Origin: JAHECQ01 sp047638695
Lineage (GTDB): Bacteria > Actinomycetota > Acidimicrobiia > Acidimicrobiales > SZUA-35
Reading direction: 5' to 3'
Length of the DNA: 64,000 nucleotides
NCBI GenBank assembly: GCA_047638695.1
Contig: JBLINY010000006.1
Span: 22,533 to 86,532 of the forward strand
Both the position numbers and the translations under genes were made by a program. The notes below the pieces were generated by a model that did not search any database, was not told the DNA's origin, and saw nothing but the letters and a program-made list of their open reading frames with translations. Within the stretch, counting starts at the first letter, position 1; every line of letters starts with the position of its first letter. Below, piece after piece: positions 15,461 through 24,198 of the stretch.

Positions 15461-17854
15461 TCAGTCCGTTGCCTCGCGGATTAGCCGAGACAACAGGGCC
15501 GGCCGCAGCGGTTTGCTGTTGATGTTTGCGCCGAGGTCGGCCAGCGCATCGGCCACTGCGTTGACGATGGCGGGTACGGCACCGATCACACCGCCCTCGC
15601 CTACACCCTTGAAACCTCCAACGGCATCGATCGATGGCGACTCGATGTGGGCGATCTTGAAGTTGGGAACATCAATAGCGCTGGGTAGCAGATAGTCGGC
15701 CAGGGTCGCGGTCTTAACTTGACCATCTTCGTCGTAGACCAGCTCCTCCATCAGCGCCTCGCCGATGCCCTGGGCCACGCCACCCATAACCTGACCGTCG
15801 ACGATCATCGGGTTGATGATGCGGCCGCAATCGTGAACCACCGTGTAGCCCTCGATCTCGACTCTGCCGTCGCCAGCATCGACCGTCACCTCCGCGATGT
15901 GTGTCGCGTTCGCCATGGTGACCAGGGGCGGGTCGTAAAAGTCGGTCTCCTCAAGACCAAAGCTCTCACCTTCGGGGAGATCTATGGTGTTCATGGCGTA
16001 TGCCGTCTCGGCGACGTCGCGGAACGAGATGGCCCGGCTCGGGACGCCGATGACATACATCTGACTGTCCTCGATGACGATGTCTTCCGGGGCCGCTTCG
16101 AGCATCGATGCTGCTATGCGGCCCATCTTCAGCTTGGCTTTCTCCGATGCTCTGATGAGGGCTCCCCCGCCGGTAACTGCGCTTCGGCTCGCAAAGGTGT
16201 TCGTACCGTACGGCCCCGCCGCAGTGTCGCCTTCAACGATCGTGACGTCTTCCAAACGGGCCCCCACCGCGTCGGCAACCACCTGGGCGAACGTAGTGAA
16301 ATGACCCTGTCCGGAGGGGGCATGGCTAACAAAGGCCGTGACTTTCCCGGTTGGCTCGACCTTCACCAAGCCGCTATCGAATCCCGGCATGCGGGTCAGG
16401 CCGCGGGCCCGCCAGCCAGGTGCCCCCGTCCCGCTGACTTCGGTGAAGGTGCAAATACCGATGCCCCGGTACTTCCCATCGACAAGTCGACCGCTCTTGG
16501 CTTGACTGGCTCGGAAGTCGGCATAGTTCGCCATCTCCATTGCCTGTTCGAGCGACTCGATGAAGCTCCCCGTGTCGTATCGAACACCGACGACGTTGGT
16601 CCAGGGAAGGTCGGCGGTGGGCACCATGTTGCGCAGGCGAATCTCGGCCGGATCGAGATCGAGCTTCCTGGCAATCCGGTCCATGATCCCTTCGATGGCC
16701 ATGAAGCAAACCGGCTGGGCAACTCCCCGATAGGCCAAGACCGGCGCCGTGTTGGTGGCAATTGCGGTGGCCGTGTATTCGTACTGCTGAATCCGATACG
16801 GACCAACGATCATGCGAGCCCCACCGGTCGTCTCGAGGGTGCACCCAAAGGGCAACGCCGAGTAGGCGCCGCCGTTGGTGCGAATCTCGGCCCGCAGGGC
16901 GAGGACAATTCCGTTCTCGTCGACCGCAGCCTCAACGTGATATCGATTGTCGCGGGCATGTACGTCGGTGAGTAGCGCCCCGTAGCGGTCCTGAATCCAC
17001 TTCACCGGCCGGCGCAGATGACGGGCCAGCGCTGCGCAAACGAACTCCTCGGGGTAGAGGGCAGCCTTGATACCGAAGCCGCCGCCCACGTCGGGAACCA
17101 CGACGCGCAGCGTCGACTCGGGGGCGTCGAGAAACTCGGCTAGCGCTGTTCGTAAAAGGTGATGAATCTGAGTTGACGAGTAAAAGACGAGGTTGCCCGC
17201 GTGCTCGGGAACGGCGAGGCAACCGCGGGGCTCAATCGGCACCGCCGTCACCCGGTTCGACCGGAAGTCTTCACTAATGATGTGGGCCGCCGCTTCGAAC
17301 CCGGCGGCAACGGCATCAGTGGCAAAACGACCCTCGTAGTAGACATTGCCCGGCACCGTTGGGTTGACCTGAGGCATGCCGGCATCGGTGGCGGTATCCA
17401 GCTCGACGACAGCTTGCAGCCGCTCGTACTCGACATCGACCACCTCGACGCCGTCTTCGGCGAGGTACGGGGTCTCTGCCACCACAACCGCCACCGCTTC
17501 GCCGACGAAACGGACTTCATCGATCGCCAACACATCGCGACTGTTCATGTGATAGCCGGGAAGATCGATCGTTGCGCTGATTGGCTTCACCAGCTTCGCC
17601 AGATCCTCACCGGTGAGCACCTCGACGACGCCATCGATGGCCAGCGCCTCGCTGGCGTCGATCGAAACGATCCGAGCGTGGGCGTGGGGGCTCATGACAA
17701 AGGCCAGATGCAACGTGTTCAGCGCTGTTGGCAGGTCGTCGACGAATCGACCCTGGCCCCGCAGGAGATAGTCGTCCTCTCGTCGCAGGACACTCTGTCC
17801 AACATGCTGTCCAACATGCTGGCCGGCGGGCGGCTCGACGGTGGCGTTGCTCAT
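15461..17854 (-). CDS. Molybdenum hydroxylase large subunit (xanthine dehydrogenase family)
   Basis: The 797-residue protein is the molybdopterin-cytosine-dinucleotide subunit of a three-subunit hydroxylase. It starts with GQSVLRREDDYLLRGQGRFV and has VPDVGGGFGIKAALYPEE, the active-site loop LAYRGVAQPVCFMAIEG, and GFKGVGEGGVIGAVPAIVNA carrying the catalytic Glu. The active-site loop differs from form I CO dehydrogenase (AYRCSFR) and from typical form II enzymes (AYRGAGR), so CO oxidation is unlikely. Start and stop overlap the small-subunit gene by 4 bp. Operon context (Rieske oxygenase, NicX-like enzyme) points to ring hydroxylation of an aromatic or N-heteroaromatic compound. Confidence 0.9.
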   Translation of the reverse strand: MSNATVEPPAGQHVGQHVGQSVLRREDDYLLRGQGRFVDDLPTALNTLHLAFVMSPHAHARIVSIDASEALAIDGVVEVLTGEDLAKLVKPISATIDLPGYHMNSRDVLAIDEVRFVGEAVAVVVAETPYLAEDGVEVVDVEYERLQAVVELDTATDAGMPQVNPTVPGNVYYEGRFATDAVAAGFEAAAHIISEDFRSNRVTAVPIEPRGCLAVPEHAGNLVFYSSTQIHHLLRTALAEFLDAPESTLRVVVPDVGGGFGIKAALYPEEFVCAALARHLRRPVKWIQDRYGALLTDVHARDNRYHVEAAVDENGIVLALRAEIRTNGGAYSALPFGCTLETTGGARMIVGPYRIQQYEYTATAIATNTAPVLAYRGVAQPVCFMAIEGIMDRIARKLDLDPAEIRLRNMVPTADLPWTNVVGVRYDTGSFIESLEQAMEMANYADFRASQAKSGRLVDGKYRGIGICTFTEVSGTGAPGWRARGLTRMPGFDSGLVKVEPTGKVTAFVSHAPSGQGHFTTFAQVVADAVGARLEDVTIVEGDTAAGPYGTNTFASRSAVTGGGALIRASEKAKLKMGRIAASMLEAAPEDIVIEDSQMYVIGVPSRAISFRDVAETAYAMNTIDLPEGESFGLEETDFYDPPLVTMANATHIAEVTVDAGDGRVEIEGYTVVHDCGRIINPMIVDGQVMGGVAQGIGEALMEELVYDEDGQVKTATLADYLLPSAIDVPNFKIAHIESPSIDAVGGFKGVGEGGVIGAVPAIVNAVADALADLGANINSKPLRPALLSRLIREATD

Positions 17855-18339
17855 GCCCTTCCTCCCTTACGCAGCTCGACGGCGGATTCTGCGACGGCGG
17901 CGACAATGTTCTGGTAGCCGGTGCAGCGACACACGTTGTTCATCAGCGCCTCACGGATCGTGGCCTCATCGGGGTCTGCGTTACGTTCGAGCAGCTCAAC
18001 GGTGGTGAGGAGAAACCCGGGCGTACAGAAGCCGCATTGAAGGGCATGGTTCTGATGGAACATCTCCTGGATGGGATGAAGCTCGTCCGACCCGGCGAGA
18101 TCCTCGACCGTCCGGATCTCAGATCCATCGACGGCAACGGCGAAGTGAAGACAGCTGCGGGCGGTGCGACCGTCAAGCAGCACCGTGCAAGCCCCGCATA
18201 CACCCTGCTCGCACCCGATGTGGGTGCCGGTCAGCCCCAAATCATGGCGGAGGAAATCGGCCAGCAGCCGTCGGGCTTCCACCCGAACCTGGCGATGCCG
18301 ACCGTTGACGGTGACGTGTACCTCGTGCATTTCAGTCAT
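17851..18339 (-). CDS. (2Fe-2S) small subunit of molybdenum hydroxylase
   Basis: A 162-residue ferredoxin-type subunit. The N-terminal plant-ferredoxin-like domain has the cluster motif GTHIGCEQGVCGACTVLLDG with a later Cys in RSCLHFAV. The C-terminal helical domain has QCGFCTPGFLL and NVCRCTGYQNIV. The two [2Fe-2S] clusters pass electrons from the molybdenum site to the FAD subunit. It overlaps its neighbours by 4 bp on both sides, fixing the order FAD subunit, Fe-S subunit, Mo subunit. Confidence 0.93.
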   Translation of the reverse strand: MTEMHEVHVTVNGRHRQVRVEARRLLADFLRHDLGLTGTHIGCEQGVCGACTVLLDGRTARSCLHFAVAVDGSEIRTVEDLAGSDELHPIQEMFHQNHALQCGFCTPGFLLTTVELLERNADPDEATIREALMNNVCRCTGYQNIVAAVAESAVELRKGGRA

Positions 18340-19193
18340 TCGCCTTCACCTCCTAGCAAGCCTCGTTCCAACAGAACACCGACGAAGTGTCGGCGATAGT
18401 CAGCGTCAGCGTGGATGTCGCCGGTCGGATTGACGGCCTCACGGGCCAGCGCTGCGGCGGCGGCAACGGCCGCAGGGCCGAGATCAGATCCGACAAGCGC
18501 ATCTTCGGCTGCGGTCAGTCTTTGCGCCACCGAACCAACGCCGAACGCTGCGATGTGGGCCTTCGTGCACACACCACCAGCAACGGCCCATCGCATGGCG
18601 ACCCCGCCGACAGCGAACGAATGGCCCCCGTTGGTGATCTCGAGCAGGGCCGATCGCTCGTCGGCGTCCTGGCGTTTGAATCGCACCGCTGAAACAACCT
18701 CGTCCGGCTCGATGCTTGTCATCAGTTCGGTGACGAAGAAGTCCGCGGCCGGAACCATCCGGTCGCCGGTGGCGCTGGTGAGCACCAGCTCAGCTTCGAG
18801 CGCAAGAGCAACGGCCGGCAGTTCCGCCAGCGGGTCGCAGTGAGCCAGGCTCCCGCACACGGTGCCCCTGTTGCGGGTGGCCGGCAGCCCGACATGAGGC
18901 AGCGCTTTCGCTAGCAGTGGGCAGTCGGCCTGCACCAGCGGGTGATTCTCAGCATCGATCTGACGGACGAGTGCGCCAACAACAAGGTGGTCACCGTCGA
19001 CCCTGACGTAGTCGAGCTCGTGACAACGATTGATCGAGATGAGGACCTCTGGTCGGGCCAACCGCAGGTTCATGAGCGGGACAAGGCTCTGTCCGCCGGC
19101 GAGAATCCGGGCATCCTCGCCGTGCTCGGCGATGGCTTCAACCACGGCCTCGAGCGACGACGGGGCAAGGAAGGAGAATGGTGCGGGCTTCAT
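18336..19193 (-). CDS. FAD-binding subunit of molybdenum hydroxylase
   Basis: The 285-residue protein is the medium subunit. It has the FAD pyrophosphate motif ILAGGQSLVPLMNLRLARP (residues about 32-50) and the second FAD motif TRNRGTVCGSLAHCDPLAEL near residue 107. Its C-terminal domain resembles the CO dehydrogenase flavoprotein C-terminal region. Electrons received from the Fe-S subunit leave through this FAD. The start lies 5 bp from the stop of the NicX-like gene, in the same transcription unit. Confidence 0.92.
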   Translation of the reverse strand: MKPAPFSFLAPSSLEAVVEAIAEHGEDARILAGGQSLVPLMNLRLARPEVLISINRCHELDYVRVDGDHLVVGALVRQIDAENHPLVQADCPLLAKALPHVGLPATRNRGTVCGSLAHCDPLAELPAVALALEAELVLTSATGDRMVPAADFFVTELMTSIEPDEVVSAVRFKRQDADERSALLEITNGGHSFAVGGVAMRWAVAGGVCTKAHIAAFGVGSVAQRLTAAEDALVGSDLGPAAVAAAAALAREAVNPTGDIHADADYRRHFVGVLLERGLLGGEGE

Positions 19194-19198
19194 GACCG

Positions 19199-20227
19199 TC
19201 AGCCCACCAGTGGCCGCAGCTCGGATGCGAGCTCGACCAACGATTGGGGGCTAACAATGTCGCCATTCTCCACGACGCGCACACCATCGATGTCAATCGT
19301 GTGCATGTACAAGATGGCATCCGGATGGTTCTCACCGCCTCCCGGGTCCCACCACGGCATTCCCATGCCAATGGCATTGTTGCCCTGCGTCCGCATGTCC
19401 TCGATGAACGAGCCCCCAGTCACCCGGGCGGCTGGATGGATGCCGTGGGTGAAGTGAATGATGTAGCCATATTCACCCTCCGTCCCAGCACGACGTAGCG
19501 CCCGGTCGGCGACCGATCGTTCGTTGCCGCCGCCGTGTATGGCCCGAATGCGACCGTCGACCTCAAGCGTCATGGTCTGGGCCAATGGTGTGTAGTACTC
19601 GTGAAAGATCGACCCGACATCAATGGTTCCCTTCACGGTTTCGACATCGGGAAACATCGTGCACGACCCCGGCACCAGCAATGTTCCCGGTTTGTCAGCC
19701 CGCCTCGGCTTCTCGAATCCACGCTCGCCCAGGGTGAAGCTCACGTCGGTGTTGGCACCGTCGGTGATACGAACCGTCTTGCCGACGGCGTCGTTCACCA
19801 GTGCATCGAACCCATGGTGAAGGGCGAAATATCGGTCGAGGTCGACCCGTCCAAACAGTCGGAGCAGCCCGTCAGCGCTGAGATCGCCACCGAGCAGGTA
19901 GCGAATGCGGTTGGTCTCCATTGCCTGATCGTGCAGCTCGGAACCGGCGAGGTACGGAAAGGTGAGGTCGATCCACACGTCGCTGGCCAAGACCGCAGCT
20001 GCCAGCATTGGATCGATGAAGGGATCGGCGAGCCGCCCCTGGAACGGCAACGGAGCGATGAGCAACACCGAGGCGCTCGCGCCGGCTCGTTGCGACGCTT
20101 CCTGCACAGCTCGCCACACGACCTCGTCGCTGTTCATGTCAGCAGTGACGAGCACGTTTTCGCCCGACTCCAGCGCCATGTAGTCACCCATCAGCACGTC
20201 GGCTGCGCTCGCCATGGTGACCGTCAC
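19199..20227 (-). CDS. M29 aminopeptidase / NicX (2,5-dihydroxypyridine dioxygenase)-like protein
   Basis: The 342-residue protein resembles the M29 aminopeptidase fold family that also includes NicX, the Fe(II)-dependent 2,5-dihydroxypyridine 5,6-dioxygenase of nicotinate catabolism. Visible marks are GENVLVTADMNSDEVVW at the N terminus, GTLLVPGSCTMFPDVETVKG near residue 183, and a C-terminal metal-ligand-like region with HFTHGIHPAARV and DAILYMHTIDIDG. A peptidase role is the alternative. Being embedded between a Rieske oxygenase and a molybdenum hydroxylase favours ring-cleaving catabolism. It overlaps the oxygenase gene by 4 bp. Confidence 0.7.
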   Translation of the reverse strand: MTVTMASAADVLMGDYMALESGENVLVTADMNSDEVVWRAVQEASQRAGASASVLLIAPLPFQGRLADPFIDPMLAAAVLASDVWIDLTFPYLAGSELHDQAMETNRIRYLLGGDLSADGLLRLFGRVDLDRYFALHHGFDALVNDAVGKTVRITDGANTDVSFTLGERGFEKPRRADKPGTLLVPGSCTMFPDVETVKGTIDVGSIFHEYYTPLAQTMTLEVDGRIRAIHGGGNERSVADRALRRAGTEGEYGYIIHFTHGIHPAARVTGGSFIEDMRTQGNNAIGMGMPWWDPGGGENHPDAILYMHTIDIDGVRVVENGDIVSPQSLVELASELRPLVG

Positions 20228-21387
20228 GCCGAGCTTCCGTTGCTACCGGTCTCGGGGCCGGCATTGGTGCCAACGATGCGGTCGAAGTAGCCGTTGAGGA
20301 AGTTGTGGATGCCCTTTTCGAGGGTGCTCATGCGACCGGGCTGGTAAGCGGGTGAACTCATCGCCAACTGCATCGACTCGATCATCAGGCGGTCTTCTTC
20401 CAGCACCAAGATCTGATAGTCGTTGTAGATTTTCAGCGTCTCTTCAATGTCAGGCCGTTCGAAGAATTCTTCGGGGAACAGGTGGTAGACGATCACCTTG
20501 GTGTGTCCCTCGTCGATGGGCCACGCAACCATTGGACGGATGCAATCGATGCGGCCGAAGAACGTCAGGTTCGGCGTGCTGAACGACGTGCAAGCGAAAC
20601 TGTTGGGCTTGTCTTCCATCCAGGGCATCTTGCCGAGCAGGGGCTCGGCCCCTGGCGTCGGTGGACCGGCATCGTAGAAGATAGACAGGCCGCTATTTTC
20701 GTGGATGTCGACGTGCTCGGGCTTGAAGCGGAAGTCTGCTCCAAAGCTGCCGGCGTGCAACACGGTGACGTGATAGAAGTCCATCAAGTTCTCATGGATG
20801 AACTTCCAGTTGCAGGCCAGATCTATCTCGATGCGATTCCCGAGGCGGCATTTTTCCCATCCCAGGAATGCGAACTCCTCTTCAATGGTGGCCATCGCGT
20901 CGGCCAGCGGTCCGGCGTTGGGGTCGAAGTTGAGGAACATGTTTCCTCGCCACACGTCGAGCCGAAGAGGTGGCAGGCCACATTTGTCGACCTCGAAGCC
21001 CTCACTTTCCTTCATGCTGGCGGCGCTGCTCAGTGAACCGTCGAGTCGGTATACCCAACCGTGATAGGGACAACTGAAGGCCCTTACGTTGCCCGAACCC
21101 ATCGCGACCTCGACGCCACGATGGCTACACATGTTGTAGTGGGCATGAAGCTCGCCATCGTTGTCCCGCGAAAGCAGAACGGGCTCGCCCACGAGCCGAA
21201 GGGCCAGATAGTCGCCGGGCTCTGCCAGCTCCTCGACCCTGCCGACGTACAGCCACTCCTTCTTGAAGTACTCGTCGATCTCGCGACTCAAAATCTCGGG
21301 GTCGGCGTAAATGGCACCCGGAGCGTGTCTGGCTTGATTGAGCGCAACCCGAGTTTCGGTTGGATCGAGCTCTAGTGGAATCTGCAT
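20224..21387 (-). CDS. Aromatic ring-hydroxylating oxygenase, Rieske alpha subunit
   Basis: A 387-residue Rieske non-heme iron oxygenase. The Rieske motif is HYNMCSHRGVEVAM followed by CPYHGWVYRLDGS (residues about 82-115). The catalytic domain has NWKFIHENLMDFYHVTVLHA with the Asp and two His that bind mononuclear iron. Start ATG 21387 is chosen because GAGGAGGCTC lies just upstream; the open frame continues to 21492. It is the first gene of the five-gene minus-strand operon ending with the molybdenum hydroxylase large subunit. No ferredoxin or reductase partner is nearby, so electrons must come from elsewhere. Confidence 0.9.
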   Translation of the reverse strand: MQIPLELDPTETRVALNQARHAPGAIYADPEILSREIDEYFKKEWLYVGRVEELAEPGDYLALRLVGEPVLLSRDNDGELHAHYNMCSHRGVEVAMGSGNVRAFSCPYHGWVYRLDGSLSSAASMKESEGFEVDKCGLPPLRLDVWRGNMFLNFDPNAGPLADAMATIEEEFAFLGWEKCRLGNRIEIDLACNWKFIHENLMDFYHVTVLHAGSFGADFRFKPEHVDIHENSGLSIFYDAGPPTPGAEPLLGKMPWMEDKPNSFACTSFSTPNLTFFGRIDCIRPMVAWPIDEGHTKVIVYHLFPEEFFERPDIEETLKIYNDYQILVLEEDRLMIESMQLAMSSPAYQPGRMSTLEKGIHNFLNGYFDRIVGTNAGPETGSNGSSA

Positions 21388-21528
21388 AATGAGCCTCCTC
21401 GACGGCAGTCGATGCCTCGTTCCTAACACAACGTTCCGAGCAACACCGCCCCACTCCGGTCGACGGGAGCGCCGGTACAGGCGGGCTTGCAATGGAAGTA
21501 ATCGTGACCCGACGCGGTTATTCAGGCC

Positions 21529-21804
21529 ATGTCAGCGACAAACAAGGCTGAGCCACCTGTGACCTGGTCGAACTGGTCAGAAATCGGTCGGGTCGTGAAG
21601 CACCGCCCTCACCTCACCCGCACCATCTCGGTGGCGCTCGTCGTTGGAACGATCCTGTTTTGCATCAACCAGCTCGACGTCGTGATGACCGGCAACGCCA
21701 CGACAACCATCTGGGTGAAATCAGCGACGACCTACCTGGTGCCCTTCTTCGTCGCCAACTACGGCGTGCTCACGGCGACGAGACGGACGAACGCCGAGAG
21801 TTAA
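21529..21804 (+). CDS. nrtS: NrtS-like nitrate/nitrite transporter
   Basis: A 91-residue protein with two predicted membrane helices (TISVALVVGTILFCINQLDV and YLVPFFVANYGVLTATR). The arrangement, with a conserved C-terminal VPFFVANYGVL, matches the NrtS family of small nitrate/nitrite transport proteins described in cyanobacteria. The symbol rests on this pattern only. It is divergent from the Rieske oxygenase operon with a 141-bp intergenic region and is followed 1 bp later by an NTF2-like gene. Confidence 0.7.
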   Translation: MSATNKAEPPVTWSNWSEIGRVVKHRPHLTRTISVALVVGTILFCINQLDVVMTGNATTTIWVKSATTYLVPFFVANYGVLTATRRTNAES

Positions 21805-21805
21805 C

Positions 21806-22312
21806 ATGCGCGCCATGAGCGCCTCCGAGTCATCCCCAACCGATACCGACCGGTTCGACCGGTTGGAAGCCCGAGTCCGGGCACTCGAAGATGTAAACGC
21901 CATCCGCAACCTCAAGGCCCGCTATGCCGAGCTGTGCGACAACAGCTACGACCCTGATGGTCTGGCCGCGCTCTTCACTGAACATGCCGTGTGGGAGAGC
22001 GAAGCGTTGGGAAATTGCAACGGCCGGGAGGAAATCCGGGCCTTCTTCGCCGCTGCTACTGAGCTCTTCAGCTTTGCCATCCACTACAGCCTCAACAGCC
22101 AGATCGAAGTCGACGGCGATCGAGCCACCGCTCAGTGGTACCTGTTCATGCCATGCACTCGCGGTTCCGACAGCGAGGCGCTTTGGCGGGCAGCCGTCGA
22201 GAACGAAACCTATGTCCGAGTCGACGGCAGGTGGATGTTCGAACGCAAACAATCGAGGCCGCTGTTCTCGACCACGTTCGCCGAGGGTTGGAGCCGCGTC
22301 CCGCACCTGTAG
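21806..22312 (+). CDS. NTF2/SnoaL-like protein
   Basis: The 168-residue protein has the cone-shaped NTF2-like domain: LEDVNAIRNLKARYAELCDN, a DPDGLAALFTEHAVWESE segment, GREEIRAFFAAATELFSFAI, and ATAQWYLFMPCTR followed by a last strand. This is close to the SnoaL_4 group that includes small hydroxylase beta-subunit-like and dehydratase proteins. No catalytic set can be assigned by eye. ATG 21806 or ATG 21815 may be the start. The nearby Rieske alpha subunit (also an NTF2-type beta-subunit partner in some dioxygenases) makes a link possible, but this gene is on the other strand. Confidence 0.78.
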   Translation: MRAMSASESSPTDTDRFDRLEARVRALEDVNAIRNLKARYAELCDNSYDPDGLAALFTEHAVWESEALGNCNGREEIRAFFAAATELFSFAIHYSLNSQIEVDGDRATAQWYLFMPCTRGSDSEALWRAAVENETYVRVDGRWMFERKQSRPLFSTTFAEGWSRVPHL

Positions 22313-22322
22313 ACGCGTGCAG

Positions 22323-22853
22323 CTAGACGCGTACAGCCTGCAGGATCTGGGTACGCAGTCCCACCATCGCCGAGTCGCTCCAGGGGAGGTTGACCTTCTG
22401 GTCGGCAATCGTGTTGCCGGTCGGGCGAACTCCGAGCACGAAGTTGGCGAAGGTCTCGGCCAGATCCTCGGCCGGATTGGTTGTGGCGTAGTCGGCGACA
22501 AAGTCATCCCGATGGGCTTCGTAGAAGGCTTCCAGCCCGTCGTAGTCCTCGGTCTCTTGCAGACGGTTGATCTCATCGATCTGCCGCTGCGGCCAGAATT
22601 TCTGGACGAACTCGGCCATGGTGGTACCGCTGGAGGGCGCAACCTTCACCCGTGAGTAGGTGGGGCAAGCGTCGGGATCGTCGGCGGGCAGGCGGCACCT
22701 GGGTCGCCTGCAAGGTCAGCAAGTGGCCAAACTCGTGGATCAAGACGTAGTCGAGGTCTTCGCCCAGACCGAGGCTGACCCCGAGTACCCACTTCGTCGG
22801 GTCCCCCGACTCGATGCTTCAAGGTCAAGACAAACCGGCGGCTCGTCATTCAC
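22323..22853 (-). pseudogene. Zinc metallopeptidase-like protein, frameshifted remnant
   Basis: One minus-strand frame gives WVLGVSLGLGEDLDYVLIHE then FGHLLTLQATQVP, containing an HEFGH (HExxH) zinc-protease motif encoded at 22723-22740. The next frame continues ADDPDACPTYSRVKVAPSS and runs to the stop at 22323. Joining them requires loss of one base near 22685-22695. A further frame change is needed upstream, where GTG 22853 begins a short stretch (VNDEPPVCLDLE). The N-terminal part is missing; the neighbouring TetR remnant ends only about 30 bp away. I read it as a decayed secreted or cytosolic metallopeptidase gene. Confidence 0.6.
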
Positions 22854-22886
22854 GGTGACGCTGCCGGCCTGACGGGTAGTCGTGTC

Positions 22887-23320
22887 CTACGTCAGAGCCT
22901 CGACCAAGATGGCGTCGACGTACTTCTGATGCTCGGCACATACGTCCGCCGGCGAGCGATCGCAGCCGGCAGCCAGCCACCGGTGCATGACCGACAAGAA
23001 GCCACCGGCAAGAAAGTCGGACACGAAGCCGATGCGCTCTGCCCCCATCGAAGTGCTGGCGAGATGCTCTCGCCACGAAGTCACGAGATGGCGCTGGAAA
23101 CTCTCGCTTATCTCACCTAGCAGCGGCTGGCTCATGATCGGAAGGAGGACCGGCTGCATCTCCTGCACGTGCTCGAACAGTGGCAGGAGGTCGGGAACAC
23201 CTGCCGGGCCGGCAATCGTGAGGACTTCCGGCATCGCTGCGGTGAGGAGGTCGTACTTGTTGTCGAAGTGGGCATAGAACGTCGAGCGGCCGATGCCGGT
23301 TCTGTGCGCAATCTCACCAA
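22887..23320 (-). pseudogene. TetR family regulator, 5'-truncated
   Basis: The minus-strand frame carries EIAHRTGIGRSTFYAHFDNK YDLL-type recognition helix sequence and then a full TetR ligand-binding domain to the stop at 22887. The first helix of the DNA-binding domain is absent: upstream of about 23316 the frame runs antisense through an ABC ATPase fragment and looks non-coding. The loss of helix 1 should abolish DNA binding. The junction with the ABC fragment is within roughly 23304-23320. Confidence 0.65.
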
Positions 23321-23492
23321 GGACTTCGGCCCGTCCCGCGCGGTCGACGACGCCAGCTTCGACGTGCCGATCGGAGCGGTCACCGGCTGCATCGGAGCCA
23401 ACGGCTCGGGCAAGACCACCACCATGCGCATGATGTTGGGACTCACTCCACCCACCAGCGGCACGGCACTCTCGGGTGAGGTCGCGGCATGA
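23304..23492 (+). pseudogene. ABC transporter ATP-binding protein, internally deleted
   Basis: The frame reads VRNLTKDFGPSRAVDDASFD, then a Walker A region GANGSGKTTTMRMMLGLTPP TSG. Within about ten residues it reaches SGEVAA and stop, which looks like the very C terminus of an ABC-2-type ATPase. The Q-loop, ABC signature, Walker B and H-loop, about 200 residues, are missing. The stop overlaps the start of the downstream permease gene (23489), the usual coupling in such pairs, so this is the remnant of that permease's own ATPase. Confidence 0.7.
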
Positions 23493-24178
23493 GCCACACC
23501 GGAACAGCACTGGCCCCGAGTCTTCGCAGCGAGTTCCTGAATCTCCGTTCGACACCCACGGCCAAGATCCTGCTCATTGCCTCGATGGCAATGGCGGCGG
23601 CGTCGTTGATCGCCAACCTCGGCACCATTGCCACCGTTGATTTGGCCGACGACTCATCGCTCGAACTGGCGATGCACGCGTCGACGGTGGCCACGCTGGT
23701 GTTTGCCCTCACCGCCGGAATCGTCGGTTCGACCAGCGACTATCGCTTCGGGCGCATCGACCAGCTGTTGCTGAGCCGACCTCGCCGATCGGCGGTGCTG
23801 GTCGCCAAAGCTCTCGCCGGGGGCGTGGTGGGCATCGGCTACGGACTTTTCGGCGCCGTGGTCGCCATTGGAGCGACCGCGTCGTACTACACGGCGAAGG
23901 ACGTCCCGCTAGATCTCACCTCGGCAGTCATCGTCCGGCCGCTACTGGGAGCGTTGCTGGGGTGTGCCTGCTTCGTAGCCCTGGGCGTTGGTGTCGGCAC
24001 CGCGGTCAGGAATCAACCGATGGCGCTTGGCGGGTCGCTGGCCCTGCTGCTCATCGCACAGCCGATGCTGTTGCTCGGCGTGCCCCGTATCGGAAAGTGG
24101 TTGCCGGGGAGCGCTGGCCTGGCGGTCACCGAAAGCCCCGACGCAGAGCGTCCAACCGGCCGGCTTGGGCCGATTTAG
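23489..24178 (+). CDS. ABC-2 type transporter permease
   Basis: The 229-residue protein has about six hydrophobic segments (for example ILLIASMAMAAASLIANLG, VATLVFALTAGIVGS, GALLGCACFVALGVGVGT and MALGGSLALLLIAQPMLLL). The sequence YRFGRIDQLLLSRPRRSAVL is a loop seen in actinobacterial ABC-2 permeases. It is probably intact, but its cognate ATPase just upstream is broken, so it may be an orphan. Substrate unknown. The last residues (PTGRLGPI) look unusual for the family and may mark a 3' truncation. Confidence 0.72.
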   Translation: MSHTGTALAPSLRSEFLNLRSTPTAKILLIASMAMAAASLIANLGTIATVDLADDSSLELAMHASTVATLVFALTAGIVGSTSDYRFGRIDQLLLSRPRRSAVLVAKALAGGVVGIGYGLFGAVVAIGATASYYTAKDVPLDLTSAVIVRPLLGALLGCACFVALGVGVGTAVRNQPMALGGSLALLLIAQPMLLLGVPRIGKWLPGSAGLAVTESPDAERPTGRLGPI

Positions 24179-24198
24179 GCCTGAAGGACGCCTAGGCC

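Noticed and set aside
15461..19193. Aerobic CO dehydrogenase (coxMSL)
   Set aside because: The large subunit lacks the AYRCSFR loop of true CO dehydrogenases, and the operon contains ring-hydroxylation genes.
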